Positions 11,260 to 22,047 of a DNA stretch of 25,990 nucleotides are shown piece by piece (within the stretch, counting starts at the first letter, position 1; every line of letters begins with the position of its first letter). Below the pieces are notes generated by a model. It worked only from the letters and a program-made list of their open reading frames with translations, was not told where the DNA came from and did not search any database. A program made the translations under genes and the position numbers. This stretch comes from Hypsibius dujardini (Eukaryota; Tardigrada; Eutardigrada; Parachela; Hypsibiidae), in assembly GCA_001579985.1 (NCBI GenBank), contig LRSR01009837.1:1-25990 (forward strand). Reading direction: 5' to 3'.

Positions 11260-11645
11260 GACGGTTTTGGCCCTCATGCATTCTTGCTTTTCTTTTACTT
11301 CTTTCGGTGAAATAAGTGTTGAAATTTGCGGTGGGATGAAAAGGTGTTTATTAATTGGGTTCTTTTACTGGCCTATCTCTTCTATTAATCACTGCTTACC
11401 CTACCGTTCCTTTTGAGTTCTATTTTTATTCTCCTGCTTCACAATGTTTGCTTTTATATATAAAACAGGCATGTGTGCAACAATTGATGTATCGTTTACA
11501 CTTACAACATGCTGGAAATCGACTTACAGCAGTTTGGAAAACGAAAGTACTTGTTACCACACTGGATGTTGTCGAAGAGGACTGTCGTAAGGATCGCAAT
11601 TGAGAAAGTCCACCACCTCAGTCATTTTGTGGAGCTACACCTGAG
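11260..11645. other. space between hillarin and the convergent patatin-like gene
   Basis: Both flanking genes end here, so it should hold two 3' UTRs. Open frames on both strands at 11500-11620 are short and have no recognisable family. No clear AATAAA close behind the hillarin stop was found. Confidence 0.4.
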
Positions 11646-12895
11646 CTACAACAGACGCATAATTTCCGTAACACTAGCTTCATTAACATCTGCCAGAGAA
11701 ATATCCCGTTCAAGTTGAGGGGCCACACGTAACTTGTACCGAATATCCGGGTTATCCGCAACAAAGTCCGCCCACTGCTGTTCGGAGTTGATGTTGAAGT
11801 GAGGCGTCTGTTTGAGCAGAGCTTTGGTCATCCGTCAACAGATTCCATTAAATTGGGTTGGGGGTTCGATATTTTGTGGTTGGTCCTCCGTCTGTCCCTT
11901 TGGTTGTCGACCAGTCCCGAGGGAGACAACCACGGCTATGGGTCGCCCGGGGTAAATTAACGCTGCCTTTCGGCGAGCCTGATGAGCCGGGCTGTTCTGG
12001 AGACATCCATCTTGGTAAACATACTTCCCGTCCTGCCAATAGTGTTCTTCAGATTGATATAAAATAAGATTTACATGATTTTAAATCAAACTAATTTTAA
12101 TTTAAAACCACTTTTGGATGAGGATTAAATTTTAATTAAACACTAATTCAGATTTATGCTTATTTGTTTTTGATTCAGTTTAAAACTTACCACCGGAATA
12201 GACACTATATTTCATGTTTCAATTTCAGTTTATTGAAAATTTATTTATTTTATACACAATGTTGACTGATTGAAGAACTTACTTATTGTGACAGCTGTTA
12301 CCAATCAATCAATCGCAAAACCTGATTGATTTATTGCCTTGAAATTATTTCATTATGTTATGTTGAACAAATTTCGTGAATTTTTACGGTTAAAATATCA
12401 TGACCCGAAGCACAGTTTTGCTAGATTTAGCAATTGCTAAACGATCTTTTCATAAACTGAAAATATATGAACTAATTTTAAGTGATTTAAATTAACCAAG
12501 AAGAGATTTGCAGATTAATTTAAATGAATTATGGTGAAAATAATTTTGATTCTGATTTAAAATCAGCTTCTGCCCAGGCAAAATAATGTTTCTTAAATTT
12601 AAATTTAAGAGTTTGATTCAAACAACATTACCTGCCAGACAGGCGTAAAACACCGGCGCTGCGGTGGTAATCCTTGCAGCGCCAGCAACGGTAATGAAGG
12701 TCGTGGACACCACATTCTTCAGGGCCACAGCATTTTCCGGGATCTCATAATTGCGGATGACGCACTTGCGATTAATTTCTCCGCGTCGGCGATAAACCAC
12801 TACGAAGCATTTTGGGAATTTTGTGTCCGTCATGTTAGCTCCGCAGAAGATTTTCACGAGCTCGTTCTCCAAGTGAAGGGTGTCCGTGATAGCGC
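11646..12895 (-). CDS. PNPLA8/iPLA2-gamma-like patatin phospholipase, C-terminal half only
   Basis: Exon 12895-12632 ends in a GTAATG donor and joins in phase to the exon starting at 12046 (acceptor TCTGAAG). Seen in order: CFVVVYRRRGEINRKCVIRNYE, AARITTAAPVFY (family AIRATSAAPGYF), YVYQDGCLQNSPAHQ (family HQDGG LLNNPSA; Asp of the Ser-Asp dyad kept, DGG read as DGC), VVVSLGTGR, and PDIRYKLRVAP near the end (family YFRFNP). The frame runs to 11646 but meets one TGA at 11835-11837. The front half of patatin, with GGGTRG and the GxSxG nucleophile elbow, is not found in the 340 bases to the next exon-like segment or elsewhere on this strand. Intact members hydrolyse membrane phospholipids in mitochondria and peroxisomes. 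This copy is probably partial or decayed. Confidence 0.6.
12060..12620. other. AT-rich intron of the patatin-like gene
   Basis: Lies between the 12632 donor and the 12046 acceptor of the minus-strand gene. It is composed of TTTAAAT and AATTAA words with a short CAATCAATCAAT repeat near 12302. No additional exon seen. Confidence 0.5.
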
Positions 12896-13235
12896 CTGTT
12901 CCTTATTTCAAAACGTTGCAATCAGACGTCTTTCAGAGGAAAAGTTACTGCACGGATTACAATTCAGCATTATATTGTTACGCATGCTTTGATCAGTCTG
13001 AAGCAAAGGCAAGGTTTACTGCTTTAGTATATTTTTTTATTAAATCGAAATTTAAAACAGTATTTAGTATTAATATTTTTGTTTTAGTTCTAATTTCAAC
13101 TTATTTATTTCATTTCTATTCATTTTTATTTCGTTTTACAAGGGAATATATACATGTGTCAGTTTAAAATCGGGCCCAACTTTTTTTTATGAATACGTAC
13201 TATCAAACCATGATTTTAGAAAATATGACTGGTAC

Positions 13236-13380
13236 CCCTCAGTTCCCTCTTTGAGATGGAGAAAATCGGGGAAGATTCCTATTGCGGCAGCCATTTTAAT
13301 ACTATCGCAATACCTTCTATTGATTAAACACAGTACAGTCACCTTCATTGCCGAAAAACATTCATCAGCAATCTTCTCCA
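13236..13380 (-). CDS. possible armadillo-like repeat exon
   Basis: A 47-codon open segment after an AG (GATGGAG), ending at a GTACCA donor. It reads EKIADECFSAMKVTVLCL, then RRYCDSIKMAAAIGIFPDFLHL. The order of two amphipathic stretches, a cationic turn, an A-A-G-like turn and a hydrophobic helix with LKEGTE resembles one armadillo repeat. Family knowledge: helical ARM-like repeats precede patatin domains in some iPLA2-type proteins, which would fit the gene downstream on this strand, but phases to the 12895 exon do not match directly. It could be an unrelated exon or chance. Confidence 0.25.
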
Positions 13381-14063
13381 CTCCATCAAATTGCGAATAA
13401 GGGATTTAATTATTTGGTTTGATGATTTTGACAGATTGGTTGTTCGAGATTTTGCAAAACTTTGTCGTTGTCCTCGAGTGTCCTTGTCCTATACCGCACT
13501 CGAAGTATTATACAGATTATTTGTCCTTTATTATGCGCCGCACTGCTTTTTCTGTTCGCAATAATGATTAAAATCAATTCGCTAAATTTTATCCAGCTTC
13601 TTGAAATGTACGGCAGAACTGTTTTGTAGGAGAACAGAGTGAAAGACTACGAAAGAGAACTTGCCGAGCATATATGTGGTAAGCCAAATAAACAACTGAT
13701 TGTGGCATTATGTCTTCTTTTCCCTACCGCATGCACAAGATATTTTTTACAAACACAAAACAAGACCACTTGGCAATTTTCATATTTTCTACAGTGAAAA
13801 ATGTGTGGTTTTGTGAGCATAGCTCTTTCCTAACTTGAGGTGATTTTCAGAGGTGGATTCAAAACGTCTTCAATTTTTTTCCTAAACTGTTCAGTATTAA
13901 TGATAATTTATAAAACTTACTCATTGCACCGGCCAATCTCTGAGAATTTTGACAAAAATTTCAAATTACGAAAACAATGAGATTTTTCCTTTTTGCTTGA
14001 TTTTCACTGTAAAAATGGCAATTCTTTGAAGATCACTAAATATAAATATTTTGCTATCCCATG

Positions 14064-14514
14064 CTATCCCATCGCATATTTAATTGGGAATTGATTGGCT
14101 TCATCCAAGTATTTTTTTGTGGCATCAAGGGGCAGAGCTACTAGCCGACTCTGGCAAGCTTCACTTGAATTTTCTTTATTTTAAACTGTCCATGGTTCCG
14201 CTCCCTTACCTCCGAAAACTATTTCGTTAACGCCCAACGATTCCAAATAAAATTTGGGGTAGAAGCCTGTAAAAATAATTATATTTATTGCATTACGAAA
14301 AATCACCATTTTCACACTGCAAATTAAGGAAAACCAACACTGCAGTGCTTTTTATCTTTGAAATGTCATCAAAAAAAGTTCGCAAATAGTTCTTCAGCAG
14401 CTTCCACTCGATTCACCGACAAGACAGAATAATCAGAATAAAGGGGAAAGACGGCCCATTGAACCAGGTATATGGCGCATGGGCGTCGATGGGCGGGAAG
14501 ACGGTCACTTTTAA
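14064..14514 (-). CDS. unidentified minus-strand gene end, three exon-like segments
   Basis: Segments 14514-14421, 14266-14210 and 14158-14064 join in phase and end in TAG. They read LKVTVFPPIDAHAPYTWFNG with a hydrophobic FPFILIIL stretch, then FYPKFYLESLGVNEIVFG, then CQSRLVALPLDATKKYLDEA to the stop. The middle segment is well framed by TTTTTACAG and GTAAGG; the following intron would be only about 51 bases, and the first donor (GTCGGT) is poor. No family recognised. The GC-rich codon third positions in the first segment suggest real coding. It may be the same gene as the segments at 14618-15295 or a separate one. Confidence 0.3.
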
Positions 14515-14617
14515 CTGTCTGAAGCATCCGAGGCAGCATCGGTATTTAGATGAGGAACATGGCATTTAAACGTCACTGACGGCAACACCTCCACAAATGA
14601 CTTTGAAAATGGCAGTC

Positions 14618-15295
14618 TTAATCTGGCTTGTAGCGACCACTAAAGTCGTTGAAGAAATCGAAGGTTCTTGTGTTGTATGTGTCGTGGTAGAGTCTCAGCA
14701 ATAATTGGCGCTTGATGTCGAGCTGTTCCCACTTCGAGCTTGCTACCAACTGGGCGATCGTTCGGTTCACTTAAAGAGGACACAGTCAAAATCATCCAGA
14801 CTGTAAATTTTTATTTTTATTTCTTTCAGTAACTAATATAAAGTTGTTTGATACAATGATTGGGTATTTGAATATAAGATCCCATTCGGACCATTTGTTA
14901 GTAAGTTGCTTAGAATTTATGAAAATGAAAGTCAAGAAAGTAATAAAAAACAGTTTTAACTTACTTTGAGTTTAGTATTTTGATCAGAAAGTAATAACAA
15001 AATGGGTGACTGATTAATTGATAAAAGTATTAATTTAATTTTAGTTTAGCTGTTAACGAAGTACATTGCCATATCTGTGGGTCGACCTCGGAGTGGTTGC
15101 CCAAATTGTAGGTCTCTCGCGAGGTGTCGTTCATCCATGTCATGACTGTTTTGCCGCTGTCAAAGTCCTTAAAAAATCAGTTCTCGCATCGCGCCATATT
15201 AAATAGTTGGAGGTATCCCGGTCAGATTTGACGTATCCGCTCCGGCCAAACCTTTCCAGAATATCCATCCCTAACCGTCCTTCGGTCTGCGTAGA
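14618..15295 (-). CDS. unidentified minus-strand gene, C-terminal exons
   Basis: A strong acceptor (TTCACAATTTCAG) opens a frame at 15295 reading STQTEGRLGMDILERFGRSG and on to YLIWRDARTDF. A second segment, 15167-15065, reads DFDSGKTVMTWMNDTSRETY to DPQIWQ and splices in phase (GTACTT donor) to 14769-14618, reading NRTIAQLVASSKWEQLDIKR to FSGRYKPD and a TAA. The whole is GC-richer than its surroundings, as expected for exons. Between the first two segments the frame shifts at a run of six T. It is either a very short intron ending at that T run (TTTTTTAAG), a one-base sequence error, or a mutation. N-glycosylation-type NDT, NHS and NRT sites hint at a secreted or lumenal protein. No family recognised. 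Confidence 0.38.
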
Positions 15296-15480
15296 CTGAA
15301 ATTGTGAATACAATAAAATAGCAGACACCCTTGGAGGACCGAAACTAATGGTAACCTCCTTGTGTTAAAATGAGAAACAAATTAACGTGACTTGACAGTT
15401 CCCTGCAGACGGTTCTGCGCGCCGCATGGCTGCACCCTTCACTAGATGTGCAAGCTGGAAGCCGGAAGGACAAACGCATA

Positions 15481-15496
15481 TACAGTACGTACTGTA
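15481..15496. repeat. perfect 16-bp palindrome
   Basis: TACAGTACGTACTGTA is its own reverse complement. It lies in a GC-richer patch upstream of the unidentified minus-strand gene, close to a short tandem direct repeat (TTATAGTCAGA twice, about 15541-15564). Possibly a dimeric protein-binding site, but nothing else supports that. Confidence 0.6.
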
Positions 15497-15564
15497 CATC
15501 AACGTAGCAACTGTGGCAAGATGCCGCGCCAGCGTGCCGATTATAGTCAGACATTATAGTCAGA

Positions 15565-16188
15565 TATTCCCTCGACAAGTCGATTTAATTGAAAATACAT
15601 ATAATATAATATTAAAAATAAATTTAAACTAATATGTAACATATTTACCGGTATCTTTTATTATTTGAATATATAAAAATATGCGGAATGATTTTGATTA
15701 ATATTTTTAATGATATTTATTTATAAACTGTACTAGACGAAAAACACTGGACACTTCTTTTCTTAGGTCCTGCCCATCCGGCTTTTGCCCACTATTTACA
15801 TTACAAACGTTACAGCTATTTATCGCTTCCGTCCAACGTGTTCCTGTCTGTTAAGACGCTTCATTACGTCACACTTACACTGCAACCCGAGCATGCCGTT
15901 TTCCAAATACACCCAGAAGCAAAACGTCTAAAAATATCTCGCTCGAAAAAAAAGTTCTCATGACGACAGAGAGCGACTCGCGCACGATATCCATATAAAA
16001 CAGACACGAGCTGAACTTGAAATAAAAAGCAGTCTCTCTCACGTAACAGCCAGCCTTCATAGCAAAAAACCATTTCCATAAGCACATCCGAATTTTACAA
16101 GGCCAAAGTTGCCAGACAGGCATAACGTGTTCCTTTCTGTAATTTTAATTTTATTAATTCAAATAATTTCTTATTTAATCTTCGTAAA
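15565..16188. other. upstream region and 5' UTR of the aquaporin gene
   Basis: AT-rich at 15590-15740, then GC-richer from 15760. Minus-strand open frames at 15864-16123 are unsupported. The last 50 bases before the aquaporin ATG are AT-rich with no upstream ATG in frame. No core promoter element was identified. Confidence 0.4.
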
Positions 16189-17204
16189 ATGGAGCAGGAA
16201 CCGGAAGCAAACACCGTGACTTTATCTGCCTTGTCTGGACTAAAAGACATGCCTCCCCTAATTGCATCAATCAGCCACGCGTTTTTCATCCTATTTTGTT
16301 GCCAAGTTTCTCGCCGTTTAGCCAACACCTTCATTGGAGATCGCCTCATCCGTGCTGCCGTCGAAGAGTTCATTTGCACGGTCCAGTTGTGCGTCACCAA
16401 CTTCGAACTGGGCGTGGTCACGGAGGTCTATGGGTTCTCCGGTTACGCCGTTGGTCTCTTTGTCACATCCATTTCCTACTGTCTTACCTTTGAAAACGGG
16501 ACCGCAGACCCCAGCGAATGTCTGTGGAATTTGTGTAAAAGACAAATCTCACCCACGGAATTCTTGTTGAGGTCTGTCTTCTCGGTGGCGGGGGCGGCGA
16601 TCTCGTACAGGGCGGCCAAGGTGTTTTGGTCGCTGGATTTGGTACCTGAACACGGGATGGCCTGGGAAGGGGCGCAGTTGTGCACAGCCAGTCTGCAGGT
16701 GTCGCTGATGTTGGGGTTGTTGTTTGAGGCGGGAGAGACATTTGTGAATCGGTTGATTCAGAATACGGAAGGGTATAATATGTTGACGGGGGGATTGACG
16801 GATGTTGCAATCACATTTTTCGGTCAGTTTAAGCTTGTAGCATAATTAGTCACGAAAATGGACACAGACACACACAGACATATACACAAACGTAGACACA
16901 GACACAGACACAGACACAATAGTACAATTACAGTTTATAAGCAACAACCATCACTGGTATTTTCAATTTTTCAGGATTATTTGTTACGGGCGGTTATTTC
17001 AATCCGTCCCTCTCTTTGGCCATGGAACTTGGCTGTTCCGGATTAGCGTACCAAGATTTTTTTATTATCTATTTTGGCGGACCATTTTTAGCCACCCTTA
17101 TAGCCGTCCAAGTGGCGCCTTATCTGCTACCTTTAATCCAACCCATATCGGATGCTGCAGAAGAACAAGTGGCTCAATCAGAAAATAAAATTCACTCCGA
17201 TTAA
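16189..17204 (+). CDS. superaquaporin, AQP11/12-like, with atypical NPA boxes
   Basis: Exons 16189-16822 and 16975-17204 (GTCAGT donor, TTTTTCAG acceptor) give 287 residues, a usual length for the family. The start is the first ATG of the frame. Several hydrophobic spans are visible. Superaquaporin marks: EEFICTVQLCVTNFELG early, ISPTEFLLRSVFSVAGA after loop B, LQVSLMLGLLFEAGETFVN, then VTGGYFNPSLSLAMELGC and YQDFFIIYFGGPFLA. The first NPA box reads DPS (residues 107-109) where AQP11 has NPC; the second reads NPS (221-223) where AQP11 has NPA. Family knowledge: AQP11/12 proteins sit in intracellular membranes and pass water, glycerol or hydrogen peroxide. Whether this one conducts cannot be told. 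A possible alternative is a diverged paralogue with a non-channel role. Confidence 0.92.
16858..16920. repeat. (CACAGA)n hexamer repeat in the aquaporin intron
   Basis: ACACAGACACAGACACAG-type units fill over a third of the 152-base intron (16823-16974). It is the same hexamer as the tract at 25036-25098. Confidence 0.9.
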
Positions 17205-17719
17205 ACCAACGAAATTTCTTTTCCCAGGCACCTTCCTAATTTTTCCCTCCCTAAAAATGTATTTCTTCTACTGACATGTAATAATCAGTTTTGTGTGCGG
17301 CCCAAGAATCAAATTTGGCTTTGTTTTAATTGACCCATCAGCTCCTGGAAAAAGAGACAGCAAACTTTATAGTTCAACATTTTATCGGTTATAAACTTTT
17401 TCGTCGATAAATCGATTATCGTTACATAAAAACAGCCGTCAGCTGAGTGCCCAGGCACCTCGCGGCCTAATCTGCCGCATGTTTGTCCTTGCTGTATACG
17501 ACGCGATATGTATACGTCAAGGCCATTGATAGCATCTTCAAGGAAAAGTACGGCACGCGTGCTTTCAGTCTGTTGCAGCTGCAAAAACTGCTGACTTCGC
17601 AGAAAAAAAGTTGTCGTCTCTTTTCTAATTTAGTCGCATGAGTAGTAATTATTTAATCGCAGTCTGTCTGTAGCTCTTTCCTCAAACCCTTGTGACTTTC
17701 AAATAGACATTATTCTACA
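17205..17719. other. aquaporin 3' flank and mARC promoter region
   Basis: Holds the aquaporin 3' UTR and the mARC 5' flank. A GC-richer patch at about 17440-17600 gives open frames on both strands (91 codons on the minus strand without an ATG). Neither has splice sites or a recognisable family, so no gene is called. It may be the mARC promoter. Confidence 0.4.
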
Positions 17720-20700
17720 ATGAATTCCCGCAGTCTTTCTAGTAGTGGAGAGGAGCAATCTTTTCTCTACAATATTCCTGCCCAATTTCGAGATATCCCC
17801 TGGCAAACTGCAGCGAAATACTTAGCAATCGGGACGACTGCAGCGGGAGCAACTTACTTTATAGTTAAGAAGTTGCGGGTTGCAGAAAAACCTGAAAAGA
17901 TGATTTTAAGCAAGGACCCGTTACGACTGCCGCAACCCATCATTGGCCCTCCAGGCTCCGTTGCAACCTCGCAGGCTGTGCAAACGGAGACTTCGGCTGA
18001 TTCCATTCCCACCGTCAGTCAGCTTTCTATTTATCCCATAAAATCGTGCCGGGGCATCCTGGTCAATTCGTATCATTGCGGGGAGACCGGACCGGAGCTG
18101 CACACCGAATTTGGGATCGTTCGAGACCGGTACGCGTATAGCAATTAAGAAGTAGAATATAATTATCGGAGAGGTTATTTTAATGGGAAATTTTAGAATA
18201 AAAAAAAAATTATAAATCACAAAACGCAATAATATATTATAATAAATTATAAGCGAAACACATTTTATAACGTCTAATTATAGATGAAACGAATTATAAT
18301 TTTATTTATGATTTCGTAATATTCAAAAAAATTAATACTCTGTTTCTGAATAATGAATTGTCAGTAGGCCCTTGAAGCAATTTTGTAATGCTATAATTCC
18401 TTCTCGAAATCCGGTGAGTCCAGTCAGTCAATGCTTTTTTAAGCATTAAGACAAATTTTAATATTAAATGCGTCTTACTAATTAGAATTTTGCAGTGCTA
18501 AAAAGTATGGAGTTTGTCGCAATTAAAATTTTGTACAGGGAGATTTTATGCATTAAATGTCTTTTGTTGGTTTGGTATAACAAACAATTGTGCTGCGTCG
18601 TCAGTATTTTCTACTAGGCATCTATTAACTGTTGCTAATTTACTGCACTTCCTCAAACTCCCTGTAATTTAGCGAATTTTATTTTTATGGATTGCCACGA
18701 ATGGACAAGCTTAAAATATAAATGTGGTACTTAAAACAGATTTTTAGATAATTATACGATAATAAATCTGATTAATTTTTAGAACATGGATGGTCACGAC
18801 CAGTAAATACGTCTTTGTCACGCAACGGAAACGCCCGAAAATGAGCTTAGTTATACCCTCCATCAACGGCTCCAAGCTACAAATCAACGCACCAGGAATG
18901 CGCACTCTGCAGGTGGCGCTGTGTCCCTGTCCGACGGACGGTAATCCCATCGAAACTGAGTAAGGCCAGTTGTCTTATTTACGGCACGGTCTAAACAGCG
19001 CTGTCAAATTGTAAAGTGAAGTTTTGATTTTTGTGAATTTAAACGAATTTCAAAATTAGTTTTACCAAAAGCATTACTCTATATTATAATAATACAAATT
19101 AAAACCAATATTTTATATTAAAATATTTCAATATTCAAGATTAAATATGCCCTTTTCATATTCATTTGTGGTTTCCGAGTTAAACGATAATTAAAAACCG
19201 TTAATTGATTTGAAGTATCTTCTGATTGCGTAAATTAAAACATTACGTAAATGTTCTCACTCAAATAATTGCAGCTAGTTATTCAGAAATGTATCAATGA
19301 CACAGAATAAAAAATTCACTTTACTAAAACGCATAACCGTGTACATCATTATTATTTAATACAAATTTGTAAGAAAGTGCTATGAGGGTCAATTGAAAAT
19401 TAACTTCTGTTTGTTTTTTACGGAGGGTACATTTCTTTTTTCGTATAAAATTAATCTACATTCCACAACAATGTTTCAAAAAAGTAAAACTGCTATTTAT
19501 AAGTATGTCCAAATTGTACAAGTACGAAGTACAAGTGCACGCCAATAATTCTGCGATTTTTACAGTTTATTTTGTATTTATGTTTTATAATTCGTATTAT
19601 TATAAATATAAAATGAGGTTTTTGGGTAAAAATTATTTCAGAATTCATTGAGTTTTACCAACTTCACTTCACCAACTTCACAGCGATTTTTTATAGCGTG
19701 CCCTTATTTACTGTCGTCGAATTACGTGACGCCAATTGTTTTACAAATATTTGTGCGCATTGTAGAGTCTGGGGAGCGAAAATTGCGGCATTGGACCTCG
19801 GGGACGAAGCGGGAGCCTGGTTTGCCGAATACCTCAATCTACCGGGAGCGCGATTCATTTTCCATCCGCAAGAGTTTGGAGGGCGGGACTTAACGGAGGG
19901 CAATCCAGCGGACCTAGATCTCTGGAAGAAGGGAGACAAGGTGCGGTGTACAGTCAGTCACAGGAATGAATTTTTATTGATGCTAAGCTTACACCTGATT
20001 AGACAGACAGACAGACACAGAAACAGACATGAAAAGAGATCACGATAGACTCGAGTATTTACAAAACAATAACTACCAGGCAGATATTTTACTGGATTGG
20101 TAATTATCGGTTGATAGTCTGTTCCACAGACTTACACACAGACAAAAAAGATAGTGACAGACAAGACAAGCAAACAAGGCAGACAAATAGGTACCCAGAC
20201 AACCTGGCAATCAAACAACAAAGGTACAGGCACAACCAGACAAAAAGTGTAGGATGTCAGAATCTGTCCAGGTATTATCGTATGTGTGAGTACTGTAATA
20301 CAAGTAAAACAAAGACAAACAGATGACTTCTAATGCAGACAAAACATTACTACAGTAAGCGACAGAATTTAATTTAATGGAGGGTCCCAGAAATGGACAA
20401 AGGGGCTGGGCAGGGGTAATAGTTGAACAATCAACCAGCGGAGCTCCACATCTGCCCCGCCCCTTTTGCCCATTTCCGGGAGCTTCCGTTAGATTAAGTT
20501 CTGTCGCTTTCTGTACACTTTCTGCAAAACAAACTGATTTACCAAAATTAATTCAGACACGTAATGGTTATATAGACACTGTAAATATACAAGCTAACTT
20601 GGAACGATTTTGAGAGGGTAAACTCAGAATGTCTCCCCTTTATTTTTTGTTAATAGAACCATAATTATAATGTTTTTCTACATTAATTTTATTGGTCAGG

Positions 20701-21969
20701 ATCTGAAAACTTTTTGTTACAAATTCTGCCAAAAACAGCTTTCATATCCTGACCGACGACATTTATTTTGAAAATCATCATAATTATGGCTCTTTTAAAA
20801 ACCCATAGCGGAGACGGTTTGGATTCCCCCTAAAAAATCTTCCCAAGTAAGACTTATTGAGATTAGTTTCGCAAAATTATTCCAACTACTCCTACAAATC
20901 GCACGAGGTCACAGAAAATTCACCCAGTTAAAATACAATTGGAAATATTGTATGAAAAATCATCTCGTTACCGTAGTACTCTTTCCGACTAGTGCGCCTT
21001 TGCCGATGGAGCCCCGTATCTTTTGCTGAGCGAAGAGAGCGTCGCCGAGTTTAGCACTCACCTGGAGGAGCCGGTTAGCTGGAACAACTTCCGGCCTAAC
21101 ATTCTCGTCGCTGGCTGCACTCCTTATGCCGAAGTATTATTCTCTTCCATCCGGCTATTTCAAGATGAATTCATATTTGTGGCTTTACTGAAAACAGTCG
21201 AAAAAGTTTTAGCAACTGTTTTTTCCGCGTAGGACGCTTGGAGGACATTCAGTATAGGAGAGGCTCAGTTCCGGAATGCCAAACTTTGTACCAGGTAGCG
21301 TCAATAAAACACTTCTCCAGCAGCGTCGTTTAAATAAACTGCTTGGATGGAAATACAATATTAAATAAATTTAGATCTACCGGCAAAGTATATTTCAATG
21401 AAAAATGTATTTTATTAAACGAGAAGATACATTTGTAGCATTTAAATGAAGATTTTAAATAAAATATTGTACTATTTAAAGTAAATTTAGTGATTTAAAT
21501 ACAATATGCTGTGAAATATTGATTTCTATCTTTGTGACTCTTTCTGCAAATAAAATAAAAATACACAATATTTAAAAGCATATCCCGCGGTTTGACTTTT
21601 TATTTAAAATGTCTTTCAAACATATTCCAACAACACCATCCGTCAAGTATAATGTTTAAGTGCAGTTTTAATTGTACTTTCCATTGCAATAACAGGTGCA
21701 CAATGACGACAGTTGATCCGCAGAAGGGCGATTTCTCTCGGAAGGACGTCCTGCAGACACTAAAGAAGTGCGCATACCCCGTAACAATTCATGAAATTAA
21801 TTTAATTAACTTGGCCTAAAAGTTTTGCATTAATTTTTGCAGGTATCGAATGAATCAGTCTCCGGAATGGCAGACCGTCTACGAAAATAATCCGCTCATT
21901 TCAATCAATTTGGGCCTAAACAAGGCCGGGATTGTCGCAGTGGGGGACGCAGTTCGACAGACTTCTTGA
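17720..21969 (+). CDS. MTARC: mARC, mitochondrial amidoxime-reducing component
   Basis: Seven exons: 17720-18129, 18783-18959, 19766-19940, 20993-21133, 21233-21294, 21696-21767, 21843-21969; all phases match, 387 residues. mARC uses a molybdenum cofactor to reduce N-hydroxylated compounds, taking electrons from cytochrome b5 and its reductase at the outer mitochondrial membrane. Seen: an N-terminal anchor at about residues 32-52 (AAKYLAIGTTAAGATYFIVK); MOSC N-terminal barrel with QLSIYPIKSCRG (101-112); DRTWMV across intron 1; VWGAKIAALDLGDEAGAWF; FADGAPYLLLSEESV; NNFRPNILVAGCTPYAEDAW; and CTRCTMTTVDP, whose second Cys (323) matches the molybdenum ligand of human mARC1 (Cys273). The C-terminus ends GIVAVGDAVRQTS. 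About 50 residues longer than the human proteins, mainly between the anchor and the first barrel. Intron 3 holds a foldback element. Confidence 0.93.
18130..18782. other. mARC intron 1, non-coding
   Basis: AT-rich; a GTACGC donor and a TTTTTAG acceptor bound it. No repeat family or nested gene recognised. Confidence 0.6.
18960..19765. other. mARC intron 2, non-coding
   Basis: Very AT-rich with no exon, microsatellite or RNA gene seen. Short AAGTAC words repeat near 19515-19535. Confidence 0.6.
19998..20330. repeat. scattered CAGA/ACAGACA repeat, mARC intron 3
   Basis: A compact CAGACAGACAGA run at about 20001-20020 and a looser, decayed stretch of GACAAACA and CAGACAA words from 20130 to 20330. 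Open frames here are low complexity. Confidence 0.75.
20351..20515. repeat. foldback element, copy B, in mARC intron 3
   Basis: Inverted arms at 20351-20416 and 20450-20515 (about 66 bases each, roughly 80 percent alike by eye) around a 33-base loop. Arms begin TACAG at the outer end and carry GGGTCCCAGAAATGG and CAAAGGGGCTGGGCAG inward. Copy A at 24064 shares the inner arm (ATGGGCAAAAGGGGC) and a loop word that lies in the opposite orientation (here GAACAATCAACC, there GGTTGATTGTTC). Best read as a non-autonomous foldback or MITE-like transposon. No clear target-site duplication and no transposase gene seen. Confidence 0.7.
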
Positions 21970-22047
21970 GGGTTACAGTTTTATATATTAAATGTCGTAC
22001 ACTTGTTCAGTTTTTAACGTCTTTTCAACCTCGTATTGCGAATGCAG

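Noticed and set aside
11863-11880. GGGTTCGATATT resembling a tRNA B box
   Set aside because: No matching A box or cloverleaf around it; it falls in the patatin-like coding exon on the other strand.
13437-13678. Plus-strand segments RLVVRDFAKLCRCPRVSLS and ENRVKDYERELAEHIC with splice-like borders
   Set aside because: No family match; the surrounding accepted signals are on the minus strand, and a competing minus-strand frame covers the same bases. Noted only as possible exons.
16095-16810. Minus-strand open frames across the aquaporin exon
   Set aside because: Antisense shadows of a clear membrane-protein coding exon.
17309-17584. 91-codon minus-strand open frame between aquaporin and mARC
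   Set aside because: No ATG at its start, no splice signals, and the opposite strand is equally open; more likely a GC-rich promoter stretch.
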